A DNA stretch of 64,000 bases from Winogradskyella algicola (GCF_005869935.1 NZ_SZQF01000003.1:186001-250000), one strand, 5' to 3'; positions 30,232-40,941 are shown, counted from the first letter of the stretch. A program made the numbers and translations. Notes: generated from the sequence alone by a model not told the origin.

Positions 30232-30999
30232 ATGCGATTTTCACTAATCTTTTTGCTCTTCTTCTCTTTCTATTTCAACTTATCTGCTCAAACCTTGTCA
30301 GGCAAAGTTTACGACACTAAATCGGTTGTAAAGGATATGAAAGTCATCAACAAAACTCAGAATATACTTACCATTACCAATAAAGACGGAGATTTTAGCA
30401 TTCAAGCTAAGGTCAATGACACTATTTCATTTCAATCTATTTTTTACCATCCTTTAGAAGTTGTACTTAAGCAATCTCATTTTGATGATATTAATGTTTT
30501 TGAAGTTGAAGAAATTGTAAGTGAACTCGATGAAGTAGAGATTCAATCAGAACCAGAACAACCCGTTTTTGAAGAAGAAACTTATAATACTGACTTACAG
30601 AATTTAATTAAAGAAGACATTAAAAGAAACCCTCATCTATACATGCCAGAAGAAGCTTATTACGGTGGAAATCTTCTAGCAATAATAGATTTAGTTGCTA
30701 AACTATTCAAAAAGAAAAATAAATACAAAGAACCTGTTTATCATCCTGTTACTTACAAACAAATGGATTCTCTATTTTCCGAAAGTTCATTTTTTAATAA
30801 AAGTCTAGTTACTGAAAACCTCAAGATCCCAGAAGACAAAGCCAATCTCTTCTACGATTTTTGTTCTGCTAAAGGCATAAGTTCAGAATTATTGAAGGAC
30901 GAAAACAAAATGGAGCTTTTAGAAGAATTGGTAGTTAACAGTCAATTATTTCTTATTCTTCTAGAAGAATATGGTGAAGAAGCTACAGCAAAAGACTAA
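30232..30999 (+). CDS. Secreted protein with carboxypeptidase-regulatory-like domain
   Basis: The 255-residue protein has a signal peptide (about 1-19, ending SAQ). A short beta domain (about 20-105, TLSGKVYDTK through VSELDEVEIQ) resembles CarboxypepD_reg-like domains found at the front of TonB-dependent receptors. Here it is followed by an acidic linker and a helical C-terminal part (about 125-255) instead of a barrel. Location is probably periplasmic or surface. Function not recognised. Confidence 0.72.
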   Translation: MRFSLIFLLFFSFYFNLSAQTLSGKVYDTKSVVKDMKVINKTQNILTITNKDGDFSIQAKVNDTISFQSIFYHPLEVVLKQSHFDDINVFEVEEIVSELDEVEIQSEPEQPVFEEETYNTDLQNLIKEDIKRNPHLYMPEEAYYGGNLLAIIDLVAKLFKKKNKYKEPVYHPVTYKQMDSLFSESSFFNKSLVTENLKIPEDKANLFYDFCSAKGISSELLKDENKMELLEELVVNSQLFLILLEEYGEEATAKD

Positions 31000-31006
31000 T
31001 CGTTAT

Positions 31007-31030
31007 CATTCCGTACTTGATACGGAATCT
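31007..31030. repeat. CATTCCGTA...TACGGAATCT palindrome
   Basis: A short inverted repeat, CATTCCGTA with TACGGAATC, lies between two envelope genes. It looks like a shortened relative of the GTCATTCTGAA...TTCAGAATCT family elsewhere in the window. Confidence 0.6.
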
Positions 31031-31164
31031 ATTTATTTTCAAACAGAAGATTCTTGTCTTACTTGGACAGACTCTGTGTGACTGTTGTACTATAATTTAT
31101 ACCACTGCATACTAAATCATAACTTCAAAAGTTATATTTTTAAGCCAAATTATATTTATCTCTT

Positions 31165-32733
31165 ATGAAGCGATTGTTATCCTTCCTTATTTGTTTTATT
31201 GTTTTACTATTCTGGAGTTCTTGCCGTAAAGACTTCGAATTTTCACCAAGCACAGGCAACTTAGAATTTGAACGTGACACAGTTTACCTAGATACCGTAT
31301 TTACAAATATTGGCTCTAGCACGTACAATCTAAAAGTATACAACAGAAGTGACGATGACATTGTAATACCGACCATTCAGTTAGAGAATGGAGTTAATTC
31401 ATTTTATAGAATGAATGTAGATGGTACCACAGGTTTAGAAGGTGCTCAGCAAGGAAAATTCTTTGAAAATGTAGAACTTTTGGCTAATGATAGTTTATTC
31501 ATTTTTATTGAAACAACCATTGACATTTCAGCGCTCTCAACTTTAGAAAATCAATTTTTATACACCGATAAAATACTGTTCGATTCTGGAAGCAATCAGC
31601 AAGATGTCGATCTCGTAACTTTGGTAAAAGATGCTGTGTTTATCTATGCCAACAGAGATGAAGACACTGGTATTATTGAAACGCTAACTTTTGATGTTGA
31701 TGGTGATGGTACACCGGACGAAACCACATTACAAGGACGCTATTTAGAAAACGACGAACTTACCTTTACTAACGAAAAGCCTTATGTAATTTATGGTTAT
31801 GCTGGTGTTGGCGCAGGACAAACCCTAACGATGGAACCTGGTGCTCGTGTGCATTTTCATGCCGATTCTGGCATTATTGTTACCGAAGGAGGAACACTGA
31901 GTATAAATGGAGATTTAAGTACAGACCAAGAGGTATTAGAGAATGAGGTTATCCTTGAAGGTGACAGATTAGAGCCACTCTATGAAGATATACCAGGACA
32001 ATGGGGAACTATATGGTTATTTAATGGTAGCGAGAACAACACCATTAATTATGCAACTATAAAAAACGCAACCATTGGTGTATTGTCAGAATTTGGACAA
32101 AACGACACTAATGACAAATTAACCATTACTAATAGCCAAATATATAATTCCAGTGCTTTTGGATTATTAGGACGTGCAACTTCTATTACTGCTGAAAATC
32201 TAGTAATTAACAACTCAGGGCAATCCTCTTTTGCAGGCACCTTGGGCGGAAAATACAATTTTACACACTGTACCATTGCTAATTATTGGAGTAGTAGTTT
32301 TAGGCAGTTTCCTTCCCTACTCCTCAATGATTTTGTTGTGGATGAAAATAACACTGTTTTTACAAATACAACAGAAGCTGAATTTATAAATTGTATCATT
32401 TATGGAAACGACAACCCTGAAATTCTCCTAGAAAATGAAGGTGATGCCTTTGATTTTAAATTCACCAATTGTCTTATTCGCTTCAACAATGAAAATCTTG
32501 AAGGTACAGGAAATTATATCTTTAGCGATGCAACACGTTACGAAGGTATAATCCGAAACATAGATCCAGATTTCGAAGATCCTTTTGAAAACCTAATGCG
32601 TATTGGAGAAGATTCTGGTGCTAATGGTCTTGCCTTACCGCTAATGCCAGCAGGAATAGACTTATTAAACACCAATAGAGATACTACAAATCCTGATGCA
32701 GGTGCTTATGAGAGTGTGGTTTTTGAGGATTAA
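31165..32733 (+). CDS. Surface lipoprotein with right-handed beta-helix
   Basis: The 522-residue lipoprotein has a signal ending in WSSC (Cys20). Residues 25-170 contain Asn-rich strands with FERDTVYLDTVFTNIGSSTY, resembling choice-of-anchor or Ig-like modules. Residues about 200-460 show repeated short strands with Asn-Thr turns (INYATIKNATIGVL, LTITNSQIYNSSAFGLLGRA, FINCIIYGNDNPEILLE) typical of a right-handed parallel beta-helix. Such proteins often bind or cleave polysaccharides, but no lyase active site is evident. Exported and probably surface anchored. Confidence 0.8.
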   Translation: MKRLLSFLICFIVLLFWSSCRKDFEFSPSTGNLEFERDTVYLDTVFTNIGSSTYNLKVYNRSDDDIVIPTIQLENGVNSFYRMNVDGTTGLEGAQQGKFFENVELLANDSLFIFIETTIDISALSTLENQFLYTDKILFDSGSNQQDVDLVTLVKDAVFIYANRDEDTGIIETLTFDVDGDGTPDETTLQGRYLENDELTFTNEKPYVIYGYAGVGAGQTLTMEPGARVHFHADSGIIVTEGGTLSINGDLSTDQEVLENEVILEGDRLEPLYEDIPGQWGTIWLFNGSENNTINYATIKNATIGVLSEFGQNDTNDKLTITNSQIYNSSAFGLLGRATSITAENLVINNSGQSSFAGTLGGKYNFTHCTIANYWSSSFRQFPSLLLNDFVVDENNTVFTNTTEAEFINCIIYGNDNPEILLENEGDAFDFKFTNCLIRFNNENLEGTGNYIFSDATRYEGIIRNIDPDFEDPFENLMRIGEDSGANGLALPLMPAGIDLLNTNRDTTNPDAGAYESVVFED

Positions 32734-32757
32734 TACCCCTTTAAGTATTACTATGCT

Positions 32758-33200
32758 ATGATGAGAAAACAAATAATTAAAGATAAATTTTTAACCCCTA
32801 TAATTCTTTCTTTATTAGGGTGCTCTGGATTTATTAGCACAAACAACAATTGGTTGTGGTATTTTGTAGCAGTTTTTTCTTTTTTTACTTTACTGTCATT
32901 GTTTGAATACTTTAAAAAAGAATATTATGTTTAGGATTATTCTATAGATAAGGAAGATATTACCTTCAAATACCAAATTAATTTTTCTGAACAAAAAGTT
33001 GATGAATTAAAAATTCTTCAATCAAATCATTAAAATTTAGATCAAAGTCTTTTTTAGATCCATTTTATTATCTCACTGTAAAATATATAGATAATGACAA
33101 CCTATACGACAAAAGAACTTTTAAAGTTTTAGATAAAAACCAGTTCAATAAAATAATAGCTCATTTTAGTAATTTAGAAAATGTAAACGCTAAAATATAA
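32758..33200 (+). pseudogene. Decayed gene for a small membrane protein
   Basis: The intact frame starts MMRKQIIKDKFL and has a hydrophobic stretch (LGCSGFISTNNNWLWYFVAV), but stops at TAG (32932-32934) after 58 codons. Translation past the TAG continues sensibly in the same frame (DYSIDKEDITFKYQINF...) to a TAA (33031-33033). It then resumes in a second frame (KFRSKSFLDPFYYLTVKYID...) to the real stop. One nonsense change and one frameshift fit a once about 145-residue protein. Family unknown. Confidence 0.75.
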
Positions 33201-33216
33201 TGGTATTTTTCAACAT

Positions 33217-33250
33217 AAAAAGCCCCTCAATTAATGAAAGGCTTTTTTTT
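33217..33250 (+). terminator. Terminator-like hairpin after the pseudogene
   Basis: The stem AAAAAGCC/GGCTTTTT (33217-33224 with 33240-33247) is followed by a T-run. It marks the end of the former gene, and a GTCATTCTGAA element begins immediately after. Confidence 0.7.
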
Positions 33251-33338
33251 GTCATTCTGAACTTGCCTGTACTGAATTTATTTCAGTATTTCAGAATCTA
33301 ATGAAGTAAGTGGGATGCTGAAACTAGTTCAGCATGAC
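33251..33338. repeat. GTCATTCTGAAC palindromic element
   Basis: GTCATTCTGAAC (33251-33262) is mirrored by GTTCAGCATGAC (33327-33338), with internal TTTCAGAATCT and TGCTGAAACTA pieces. It belongs to the same family as the elements at 14506-14583 and 55430-55522. It lies between a terminator and the end of glyA. Confidence 0.75.
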
Positions 33339-33351
33339 AAAACTTTTCTAA

Positions 33352-34626
33352 CTAAGCGTCAAACAAAGGTCTGCCACCCATAAGTTCATTTACCTTTTCA
33401 GCAACACCTTCTAATACAGTTTCATTTTCGTAATTATTGATAACCTCATCAATTAAATCCACTACATAAGCCATATCAGTTTCTTTTAAACCTCTTGTAG
33501 TAATGGCTGGTGTGCCTACTCTAATACCAGAAGTCACAAAAGGAGATTCTGTATCAAAAGGCACCATATTTTTGTTAACCGTAATGTCTGCTTTTACCAG
33601 AGCATTTTCAGCATCTTTACCAGTAATGTTTTTATTTCTAAGATCTATAAGCATCATATGGTTATCAGTGCCACCAGAAATTAAGTTATAGTCTTTAGCT
33701 ACAAAAGCTTGTGCCATAGCATCAGCATTCTTTTTAACTTGTAGCATGTAATGTAAAAACTCATCGGTTAGTGCTTCACCAAAAGCAATCGCTTTAGCTG
33801 CAATAATATGCTCTAAAGGTCCACCTTGGTTTCCAGGGAATACACCAGAGTCCAACAAACCAGACATTTTACGAAGCTTACCATTCTTTAAAGTAATACC
33901 AAATGGATTATCAATATTTTCGCCCATCATAATCATACCACCTCTAGGGCCACGTAACGTTTTGTGAGTCGTGGTGGTTACCACGTGGCAGTGTGGCATT
34001 GGGTCGTTTAGAATACCTTTGGCAATTAAACCCGAAGGATGCGAAATATCTGCTAATAAAACAGCACCAACGTTATCGGCCACTTCCCTAAACTTGGCAA
34101 AATCCATATCACGAGAATATGCCGAAGCACCTGCTATAATTAATTTTGGACGCTCTTTCTCTGCAACATCAGATAGCATGTCATAGTCAATATAGCCTGT
34201 ATCTTTCTTTACACCATAAAAAGTAGGTCTATATAATTTACCTGAAAAATTAACCGGAGAACCATGTGTTAAATGACCTCCATGAGACAAATCAAATCCT
34301 AAAATAGTGTCGCCTGGTTGTAAACAAGCATGATATACAGCTGTATTGGCTTGGCTACCAGAGTGTGGTTGCACATTAGCGTACGCTGCACCAAACAAGG
34401 TCTTTGCTCTATCTATGGCAATTAGCTCTACTTCATCAACAACTTCGCAACCACCATAGTAACGTTTTCCAGGGTAGCCCTCTGCATATTTATTTGTTAA
34501 TACAGAACCAGCAGCTTCCATAACTTGGTCGCTTACAAAATTTTCCGATGCTATAAGTTCTATACCCTCTGTTTGGCGTTCTTTTTCGGCTTGTATCAGC
34601 TCAAAAATCTGTTCATCACGTTGCAT
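33352..34626 (-). CDS. glyA: Serine hydroxymethyltransferase
   Basis: The 424-residue PLP enzyme converts serine and tetrahydrofolate to glycine and methylene-THF. The PLP lysine lies in [14 protein letters not shown] (around residue 222). [17 protein letters not shown] sequence near the N-terminus ([20 protein letters not shown]), [11 protein letters not shown] and [10 protein letters not shown] are family signatures. Length is slightly short of E. coli GlyA but normal for Bacteroidota. Cytoplasmic. It is divergent from fahA. Confidence 0.97.
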   Translation of the reverse strand: MQRDEQIFELIQAEKERQTEGIELIASENFVSDQVMEAAGSVLTNKYAEGYPGKRYYGGCEVVDEVELIAIDRAKTLFGAAYANVQPHSGSQANTAVYHACLQPGDTILGFDLSHGGHLTHGSPVNFSGKLYRPTFYGVKKDTGYIDYDMLSDVAEKERPKLIIAGASAYSRDMDFAKFREVADNVGAVLLADISHPSGLIAKGILNDPMPHCHVVTTTTHKTLRGPRGGMIMMGENIDNPFGITLKNGKLRKMSGLLDSGVFPGNQGGPLEHIIAAKAIAFGEALTDEFLHYMLQVKKNADAMAQAFVAKDYNLISGGTDNHMMLIDLRNKNITGKDAENALVKADITVNKNMVPFDTESPFVTSGIRVGTPAITTRGLKETDMAYVVDLIDEVINNYENETVLEGVAEKVNELMGGRPLFDA

Positions 34627-34651
34627 AACTATTGTCTTTGTTAAATGAATA

Positions 34652-34659
34652 CAAAAATA
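34652..34659 (-). promoter_or_regulatory. -7 promoter box of glyA
   Basis: TATTTTTG on the minus strand fits TAnnTTTG, 25 bases before the glyA ATG. No -33 TTG at standard spacing. Confidence 0.45.
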
Positions 34660-34692
34660 AGGAATACATTAGTTTTAATATTAAAAATTATG

Positions 34693-34700
34693 TAGGTTTG
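34693..34700 (+). promoter_or_regulatory. -7 promoter box of fahA
   Basis: TAGGTTTG fits TAnnTTTG and lies 38 bases before the fahA ATG. Confidence 0.45.
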
Positions 34701-34738
34701 AATAGAAAATAATGAACATTTAATCAACAAAAGATATT

Positions 34739-36031
34739 ATGCCAATTTCAGCCAACGACCCAAACAGAACATCGTGGTTATACGTTAACAAATACTCTGA
34801 TTTTCCTATACAGAATATCCCATTTGGTGTATTTCTAACAAGAGAAGATATTATTACTATAGGAACACGAATTGGAGACACAGCTATCGATTTAGGTGCG
34901 TTACATCAGTTGGGTTATTTTGACGGTATTCCTCTTACCGATGATATTTTCCTACAAGATTCTTTAAACGATTTTATCGCTGACGGTCGCAAAACATGGC
35001 GTGCTGTGCGTAATCGTGTTGCTGAAATTTTTGATTCTAACAACGACGAATTAAAGAACAACACAAAGCACAAGGAGATTATTTGTTTCAGATTGGATGA
35101 AATTGAAATGCAAATGCCTGTACATGTTGGTGATTATACAGATTTTTATTCTAGTAAAGAGCATGCCACCAATGTAGGTGCTATGTTTAGAGATCCAGAT
35201 AATGCACTTTTACCAAACTGGCTACATATTCCGGTTGGCTATCATGGTCGTAGTTCTTCAATTGTAACAACACATATTCCAATTCACAGACCACAAGGAC
35301 AAACCTTACCAGAAGGCGCAGACAAACCTGTATTTGGCCCAAGCAAGTTGGTAGATTTTGAATTGGAAATGGCGTTTATCACTACTGATGCAAATGATCT
35401 TGGAGAACCAATTCCTGTTGAGGAAGCTGAAGAATACATCTTCGGATTGGTTGTGTTTAACGACTGGTCGGCTAGAGATATTCAAAAATGGGAATACGTA
35501 CCATTAGGACCTTTCTTAGGAAAGAATTTTGCATCTTCCATGTCTCCATGGATTGTAACCCTAGATGCCTTAGAGCCATTTAGAGTAGCAAGCCCTAAAC
35601 AAAATCCTAAGCCTTTAGAATATTTACAAACAAAAGGAAAGCACAGCTTTGATATTCATTTAGAAGCTGGAATTATCCCAAAGGGAGGTAAAGAAACAAC
35701 AGTTTGTAAAACCAACTTTAAATACATGTACTGGAATATGGCGCAACAATTAGCGCATCATACGGTTAATGGTTGCCCTGTAAACTCTGGAGATATGATG
35801 GGTAGTGGTACAATTTCTGGCCCAACACCAGATTCCTATGGCTCAATGTTAGAGTTGACATGGAAAGGTACTAAGCCTGTGAAGCTAAAAGATGGTACTG
35901 AACGTAAGTTCATTAACGATTACGATACTGTAGTAATGCGTGGCTATTGCGAAAATGATGATGTACGCATTGGCTTCGGACAGGTAAAAACACAATTATT
36001 GCCTGTTTTTAATCCAAAGAAGAAAAAGTAA
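34739..36031 (+). CDS. fahA: Fumarylacetoacetase
   Basis: The 430-residue enzyme cleaves fumarylacetoacetate to fumarate and acetoacetate, the last step of tyrosine and phenylalanine degradation. The metal and substrate site motifs are DYTDFYSSKEHATNVG, GRSSSIV, and DFELEMAFI (acidic Mg ligands), then FNDWSARDIQKWEY and GSGTISGP. Length matches the eukaryote-like bacterial form. No other tyrosine-catabolic genes are adjacent. A strong terminator follows. Confidence 0.96.
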   Translation: MPISANDPNRTSWLYVNKYSDFPIQNIPFGVFLTREDIITIGTRIGDTAIDLGALHQLGYFDGIPLTDDIFLQDSLNDFIADGRKTWRAVRNRVAEIFDSNNDELKNNTKHKEIICFRLDEIEMQMPVHVGDYTDFYSSKEHATNVGAMFRDPDNALLPNWLHIPVGYHGRSSSIVTTHIPIHRPQGQTLPEGADKPVFGPSKLVDFELEMAFITTDANDLGEPIPVEEAEEYIFGLVVFNDWSARDIQKWEYVPLGPFLGKNFASSMSPWIVTLDALEPFRVASPKQNPKPLEYLQTKGKHSFDIHLEAGIIPKGGKETTVCKTNFKYMYWNMAQQLAHHTVNGCPVNSGDMMGSGTISGPTPDSYGSMLELTWKGTKPVKLKDGTERKFINDYDTVVMRGYCENDDVRIGFGQVKTQLLPVFNPKKKK

Positions 36032-36055
36032 TAATTAACTACATACAACTCAACA

Positions 36056-36087
36056 TAAAGCGCTAATAATTAGCGCTTTATTTTTTT
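36056..36087 (+). terminator. Rho-independent terminator of fahA
   Basis: The perfect 11-bp stem TAAAGCGCTAA/TTAGCGCTTTA (36056-36066 with 36070-36080) is followed by a T-run. Confidence 0.9.
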
Positions 36088-36135
36088 GGCACAATGATTG
36101 GTTTATACTACGTATAACCCATAAAATACAAGATT

Positions 36136-37317
36136 ATGAAGCGATTATTACTTATCACAGTACTTGTTTCGGCACTCGTATCTTGTAGTGCCAAAAAACA
36201 AATTGAAGAAGCCATCAGTCATGGCAATTACGACCATGCAATTTCTGAAGCACTAAGAAAATTAGAGAACAACAAAGACAAAAAGCGTAAGCAAGATTAT
36301 GTGATCATGCTAAAGGATGCTTATGATAAAGTCTTGGCAGAAGATTTGGCACAAATTGCTCATCTAAAAAAAGATGGCAATCCTGAATTATATAAAACCA
36401 TCTATGAAAGCTATGCTGATTTAGAAGCTAGGCAAAATGCCATTAAACGCATTATGCCGCTTAAAATTGGTGGAAAAACCATCGACTTTACCTTTAACGA
36501 TTACAGTAACGCATTGGTTGAGTACAGATACAAAACCTCAGACTATTTAATGGATAAAAGTCTGGATTTGCTAGATACTGAAGACAAGTTCAATGCACGT
36601 GAAGCGTATAACTTGTTTGATTATGTAAATAACATTAATCCAAATTTTGAAGACGTTACAACATATATGTTAGAGGCACACAGAAAAGGCATGGACTATG
36701 TGCACGTATCTATTTTAAACCAAACACATCAAATTATACCTGAGCGTTTGGAGGCTGAGCTTTTAGATTTTAACACCTATGGTCTTAATCAATTCTGGAC
36801 AACATACCACGCTGTCGCAGACAACACAATAGACTATGATTTTGCGATGGAACTGCAATTAAAGCGCATTAACATCTCACCAGAACGAATTAATGAGAGA
36901 CAGCTATTAAGAGAACGTCAAATTGTTGATGGTTGGGAATACCTTTTGGATGACAACGGTAATGTAGCCAAAGACAGCATAGGCAACGATATTAAAGTGG
37001 ATAAGATTGTAAATGTCAGAGCAAGATTCTTTGAAGTATTACAAACCAAATCCTCTCAAGTCATAGCAGATGTGGTTTATAAAGACTTAAAACAAAACCA
37101 GGTTATTGATGCCTTTACCATAGACAGCGGATTTACCTTCGAAAATGTCTTTGGCCGCTTTAGAGGTGACCGAAGAGCCCTAAACAGAGACGATATAAAT
37201 CTCTTAAGACAAAGACAAGTACGTTTTCCAAGTGATGAACAAATGGTCTATGACTCTGGCGAAGACTTAAAACTGAAACTAAAAGATATAATCAGTTCTT
37301 ATAGATTGAATGGTTAA
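36136..37317 (+). CDS. Hypothetical lipoprotein, helical N-terminal half
   Basis: The 393-residue lipoprotein has a signal ending in LVSC (Cys17). The first 200 residues are helical with a repeat-like pattern (AISHGNYDHAISEALRKLEN, then AREAYNLFDYVNNINPNFED) that resembles TPR units. The second half is mixed alpha/beta with a segment VRARFFEVLQTKSSQVIADV. No enzymatic motif was found. Probably outer-membrane or periplasmic and involved in protein contact. A stand-alone gene between two terminators. Confidence 0.7.
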   Translation: MKRLLLITVLVSALVSCSAKKQIEEAISHGNYDHAISEALRKLENNKDKKRKQDYVIMLKDAYDKVLAEDLAQIAHLKKDGNPELYKTIYESYADLEARQNAIKRIMPLKIGGKTIDFTFNDYSNALVEYRYKTSDYLMDKSLDLLDTEDKFNAREAYNLFDYVNNINPNFEDVTTYMLEAHRKGMDYVHVSILNQTHQIIPERLEAELLDFNTYGLNQFWTTYHAVADNTIDYDFAMELQLKRINISPERINERQLLRERQIVDGWEYLLDDNGNVAKDSIGNDIKVDKIVNVRARFFEVLQTKSSQVIADVVYKDLKQNQVIDAFTIDSGFTFENVFGRFRGDRRALNRDDINLLRQRQVRFPSDEQMVYDSGEDLKLKLKDIISSYRLNG

Positions 37318-37322
37318 TTAAA

Positions 37323-37349
37323 AAAACTCCTACACCTAGTAGGAGTTTT
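37323..37349 (+). terminator. Rho-independent terminator of the lipoprotein gene
   Basis: The 10-bp stem AAAACTCCTA/TAGGAGTTTT (37323-37332 with 37340-37349) lies right after the stop codon. Confidence 0.8.
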
Positions 37350-37495
37350 CTGATTTAACCTGTTATACTTATGTTATGTTTAATCACGTGTAATCATTTA
37401 AACATAAAATAACTATCCTGTTAAAAAACTAAAAAACAGACGCAACCTTTTTACAAATTATACATCTATAATTAAACTTCAACTAGCTATCAATC

Positions 37496-40400
37496 ATGAA
37501 AAAAATTATATTCTTAATCTTATTAGCCTTTCAATCATTCCTATCCTTTTCCCAAGATCCAATAGTTTATTTTACGAATGGAGGAAATGGCTATTCAACA
37601 ATAGAAGGAAATTCGTATACATTTTCAGTTAATTTATATAGTGCATCAGCTACGGATGTTATTGTAGATGTATCCACAATAGATGTCTCGGCAGATGCCA
37701 CCGATTATACTCCAATCAATACAACTGTAACTATACCAGCTGGTCAACTCAGTAGTAATACATTAACAATAAACACAGCCAATGACAATACCATTGAAGG
37801 AAATGAAAATTTTAGAATTGAAGGAACTATAACCTCTGGCAATACCTCTAATAATGAAGTTGCAAACACAATAACAATTTGGGATAATGATGAAACACCA
37901 ACAGTTTATATTAGCAATTCCGTTAATATAGTAGAAAGTTATAGCAAAACAGTTTATGTTAGTCTAAGTAATTATTTTAATACAGATGTCACAATAGAAT
38001 TTTCTACAACAGCAGGCACTGCAGATGCTTCAGATTTTGTTCCTACGACAAGTACCATAACCATTCCTGCAGGACAAAGACAAACAACTTTCCCTATTGT
38101 TACACAAGATGATACAGTTGTAGAAGCTGATGAAACCTATAACATAACTGCAACAGTTACATCTGGTAACGCAACTAACAATACTGTCAACATAACTGTA
38201 ACCATTATAGATAATGATGTAATACCAACATTTAGTATAAATGACCGCGATGTTTACGAAAACTATAATAACGCTCAGGTTTACGCGCGCATAGATCGTG
38301 TTTTTAACGCAGATGTAGTTGTACAACTAACAACCACAAATGGTACTGCAGATAATTCAGACTACACGACAACAACACAAACCAGAACGATAGCACCTGG
38401 CTATACTTCGGTTGGTTTCCCTATAAATATTATTGATGATGAAAACGACGAACCTGTAGAGTTTTTTAATGTTACTGCAACTGTAACATCAGGAAACACA
38501 ACAAATAATAACGACACAAGTATTGTTAACATCATTGATAATGATGGTTTACCTGATTTTTACCTAGAACCAATACAAGGTCCATACGGATGGCTTAATT
38601 CAGATAGTATTGCAGCCGAAGAAGGTTTTGAACTTAAATTTAGGCCAAGACTAAGGCATCCAAGTCCTGTTGATACAGAAATTACCATAACTACTACAAA
38701 CGGAACGGCAGACAACTCAGACTATACAACATCTACACTAACAACTACAATTCCTGCAGGACAAACATTAAATTTTTACGAAGAATTAAGCTATCCAACA
38801 ATTTTAGACCAACTAGACGAAGATGACGAAACCTTATTCATCAACGCTGTGGTTACATCTGGTAATACCTATAATGCAAACCACGCAGCAGAAGCATTTA
38901 TTTTAGATAATTATGCCATTAATGCACAACCAGACGAAGTTATTTCTATTGCAGAAGTTGGTACAACGTATCAATTACTAGATAATGATACATTTGAAGG
39001 ATTACCAGTAGTTGCCTCAGACGTCTCAATTTCTTTAATTGGCAATAACACTGTAGGAGCAACAATAGACCCATCTGGCGTCTTAACTATTCCTAATAAT
39101 GTTGAATTAGGTTATTATTCGCTATCCTATGAAATTTGCGAAGCTGCAAATCCTGCGAGTTGTGATACGGCAACGATAACGATTCTTGTAGAAAGTCCAT
39201 TAGATGTTGCAGCAACTATTACGCAAGTAGATTTTAACGGAGATGGCTACACAAGTGCTGGAGATACAATTTTATTTGAATATACAGTTACCAACAATGG
39301 GAATGCACCAATTACAGATATAGATGCTATGGAGTATTATAGTACATTAGACATTGTTGGAGGACCTTTAGCAAGTTTAGGTGCAGGACAAACCGATTCT
39401 ACTACATTTACTGCCACTCATGTTTTAACACAAGAAGATATCAACTATGGCTATTATGGTGGTGATCAAGAGGGTATAACATTTTTTGGAACCTACTATG
39501 GATATGAAGTCACCGAATGGGTTTTTCAGGATTTTTATTTAGAAAATTCTGATGGTATAAAGCTAAATGCCTTCGTTGATACCAACGGAAACGGAACACA
39601 AGAAAACGATGAATTAAATTTCCCATTAGGGCAGTTTAATTACGAAATCAATGATGATGGTATTATACACAATCTATTGGTCTCACCACATTACCTATAT
39701 GAATCTAACCCAACAACAAGTTATGATTTAAATTATATCGTAGATGCTGATTACGCAGCCTACAACACAACTACTGCAAGTTATAATAACGTTACTGTTC
39801 CTGAAGGTTCTGGCATAACAACCTATAATTTCCCAATAATAGTAACACCTTACGATGACTTATCAATAGAAGTTGTTTCTGCATTTAATGCTGCTGTACC
39901 TGGTTTTAATTATTACAACTATTTAATTTTTAAGAATAATTCTAACCAAACCATTACCAATGGTACTATTGAATTTTTTATGGATAATGCCCTAAACCTA
40001 TTAAATGTGTCTGAATTACAACAAAATTGGTGGCAATATAATCCGGCTACTCCAGTAATTACAGCAACCGGATTTACATATAATTTTAATGATTTATTAC
40101 CTTACCAGACAAGAAGGCTTAGAGTAAAAATGTCTGTCCCAACGTTACCTACGGTAAGTCTTGGACAATTGGTGACTAATTCTGCCACAATAGAAATACT
40201 ACCCGGAGAGATTTCTGCTTTAAATAACAGCTCTAGCATTACACAAACCATTGTTGGCTCTTACGACCCTAACGATATTACAGAAAAACACGGAGAAGAA
40301 ATAGTACATTCTACGTTTACCACTGACGACTATCTTACCTATACCATACGTTTTGAAAACACAGGAACCGCCAATGCTATTAACATTAGAGTTGAAGATG

Positions 40401-40939
40401 TATTAGATGACCAACTAGACGAAACAACACTAAAAATGGTAGATGCTAGCCACGAATACACCTTAGAGCGTGTCGGAAAGAATTTAGAATGGAATTTCTA
40501 TGCCATACAATTACCACCATCTGAGGAAGATGGAGATTCCCAGGTCGGACATGGCTATATAACCTTTAAGGTAAAACCATTTCCTGGTTATCAGATTGGT
40601 GATGTTATCCCAAATACAGCAGAGATTTACTTTGATTTTAACCCTGCAATTATTACGAATACATGGACAACAACTTTTGTAGAAAACCTAGGCTTAGATG
40701 ATGAAGCGTTTAATAGTCTTTCGGTTTATCCTAATCCAGCAAAAGACAAACTTCACATCTCTAATAATTCAATCATTACAGCAATTGAGATTACCTCTGT
40801 TTTAGGAAAGCAAGTCTTATCCAAAACAACTAACAAAACTTCTTTAGAAGTTGATATAAGCACTTTTACAAGTGGAGTTTATTTCGTGAAAATTAAAAAC
40901 GAAAATGCCGAAAAAACAATAAAACTCATAAAGGAATAA
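37496..40939 (+). CDS. Large secreted protein with Calx-beta repeats and a T9SS sorting domain
   Basis: The 1147-residue protein has a signal peptide (about 1-20, ending FSQ). Four Calx-beta-like repeats fill residues about 20-480, each with the pattern ADxSDYT...TIPAGQ and ending in DND; these acidic loops can bind Ca2+. Then come a cadherin/Ig-like section (about 480-570), DUF11-like repeats with NNGNAPITDID and ENTGTANAINIRV (to about 1060), and a T9SS type A sorting domain (about 1075-1147, LSVYPNPAKDKLHIS to IKLIKE). It should be exported by T9SS and displayed or released; an adhesin or matrix role is inferred. Confidence 0.88.
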   Translation: MKKIIFLILLAFQSFLSFSQDPIVYFTNGGNGYSTIEGNSYTFSVNLYSASATDVIVDVSTIDVSADATDYTPINTTVTIPAGQLSSNTLTINTANDNTIEGNENFRIEGTITSGNTSNNEVANTITIWDNDETPTVYISNSVNIVESYSKTVYVSLSNYFNTDVTIEFSTTAGTADASDFVPTTSTITIPAGQRQTTFPIVTQDDTVVEADETYNITATVTSGNATNNTVNITVTIIDNDVIPTFSINDRDVYENYNNAQVYARIDRVFNADVVVQLTTTNGTADNSDYTTTTQTRTIAPGYTSVGFPINIIDDENDEPVEFFNVTATVTSGNTTNNNDTSIVNIIDNDGLPDFYLEPIQGPYGWLNSDSIAAEEGFELKFRPRLRHPSPVDTEITITTTNGTADNSDYTTSTLTTTIPAGQTLNFYEELSYPTILDQLDEDDETLFINAVVTSGNTYNANHAAEAFILDNYAINAQPDEVISIAEVGTTYQLLDNDTFEGLPVVASDVSISLIGNNTVGATIDPSGVLTIPNNVELGYYSLSYEICEAANPASCDTATITILVESPLDVAATITQVDFNGDGYTSAGDTILFEYTVTNNGNAPITDIDAMEYYSTLDIVGGPLASLGAGQTDSTTFTATHVLTQEDINYGYYGGDQEGITFFGTYYGYEVTEWVFQDFYLENSDGIKLNAFVDTNGNGTQENDELNFPLGQFNYEINDDGIIHNLLVSPHYLYESNPTTSYDLNYIVDADYAAYNTTTASYNNVTVPEGSGITTYNFPIIVTPYDDLSIEVVSAFNAAVPGFNYYNYLIFKNNSNQTITNGTIEFFMDNALNLLNVSELQQNWWQYNPATPVITATGFTYNFNDLLPYQTRRLRVKMSVPTLPTVSLGQLVTNSATIEILPGEISALNNSSSITQTIVGSYDPNDITEKHGEEIVHSTFTTDDYLTYTIRFENTGTANAINIRVEDVLDDQLDETTLKMVDASHEYTLERVGKNLEWNFYAIQLPPSEEDGDSQVGHGYITFKVKPFPGYQIGDVIPNTAEIYFDFNPAIITNTWTTTFVENLGLDDEAFNSLSVYPNPAKDKLHISNNSIITAIEITSVLGKQVLSKTTNKTSLEVDISTFTSGVYFVKIKNENAEKTIKLIKE

Positions 40940-40941
40940 TT

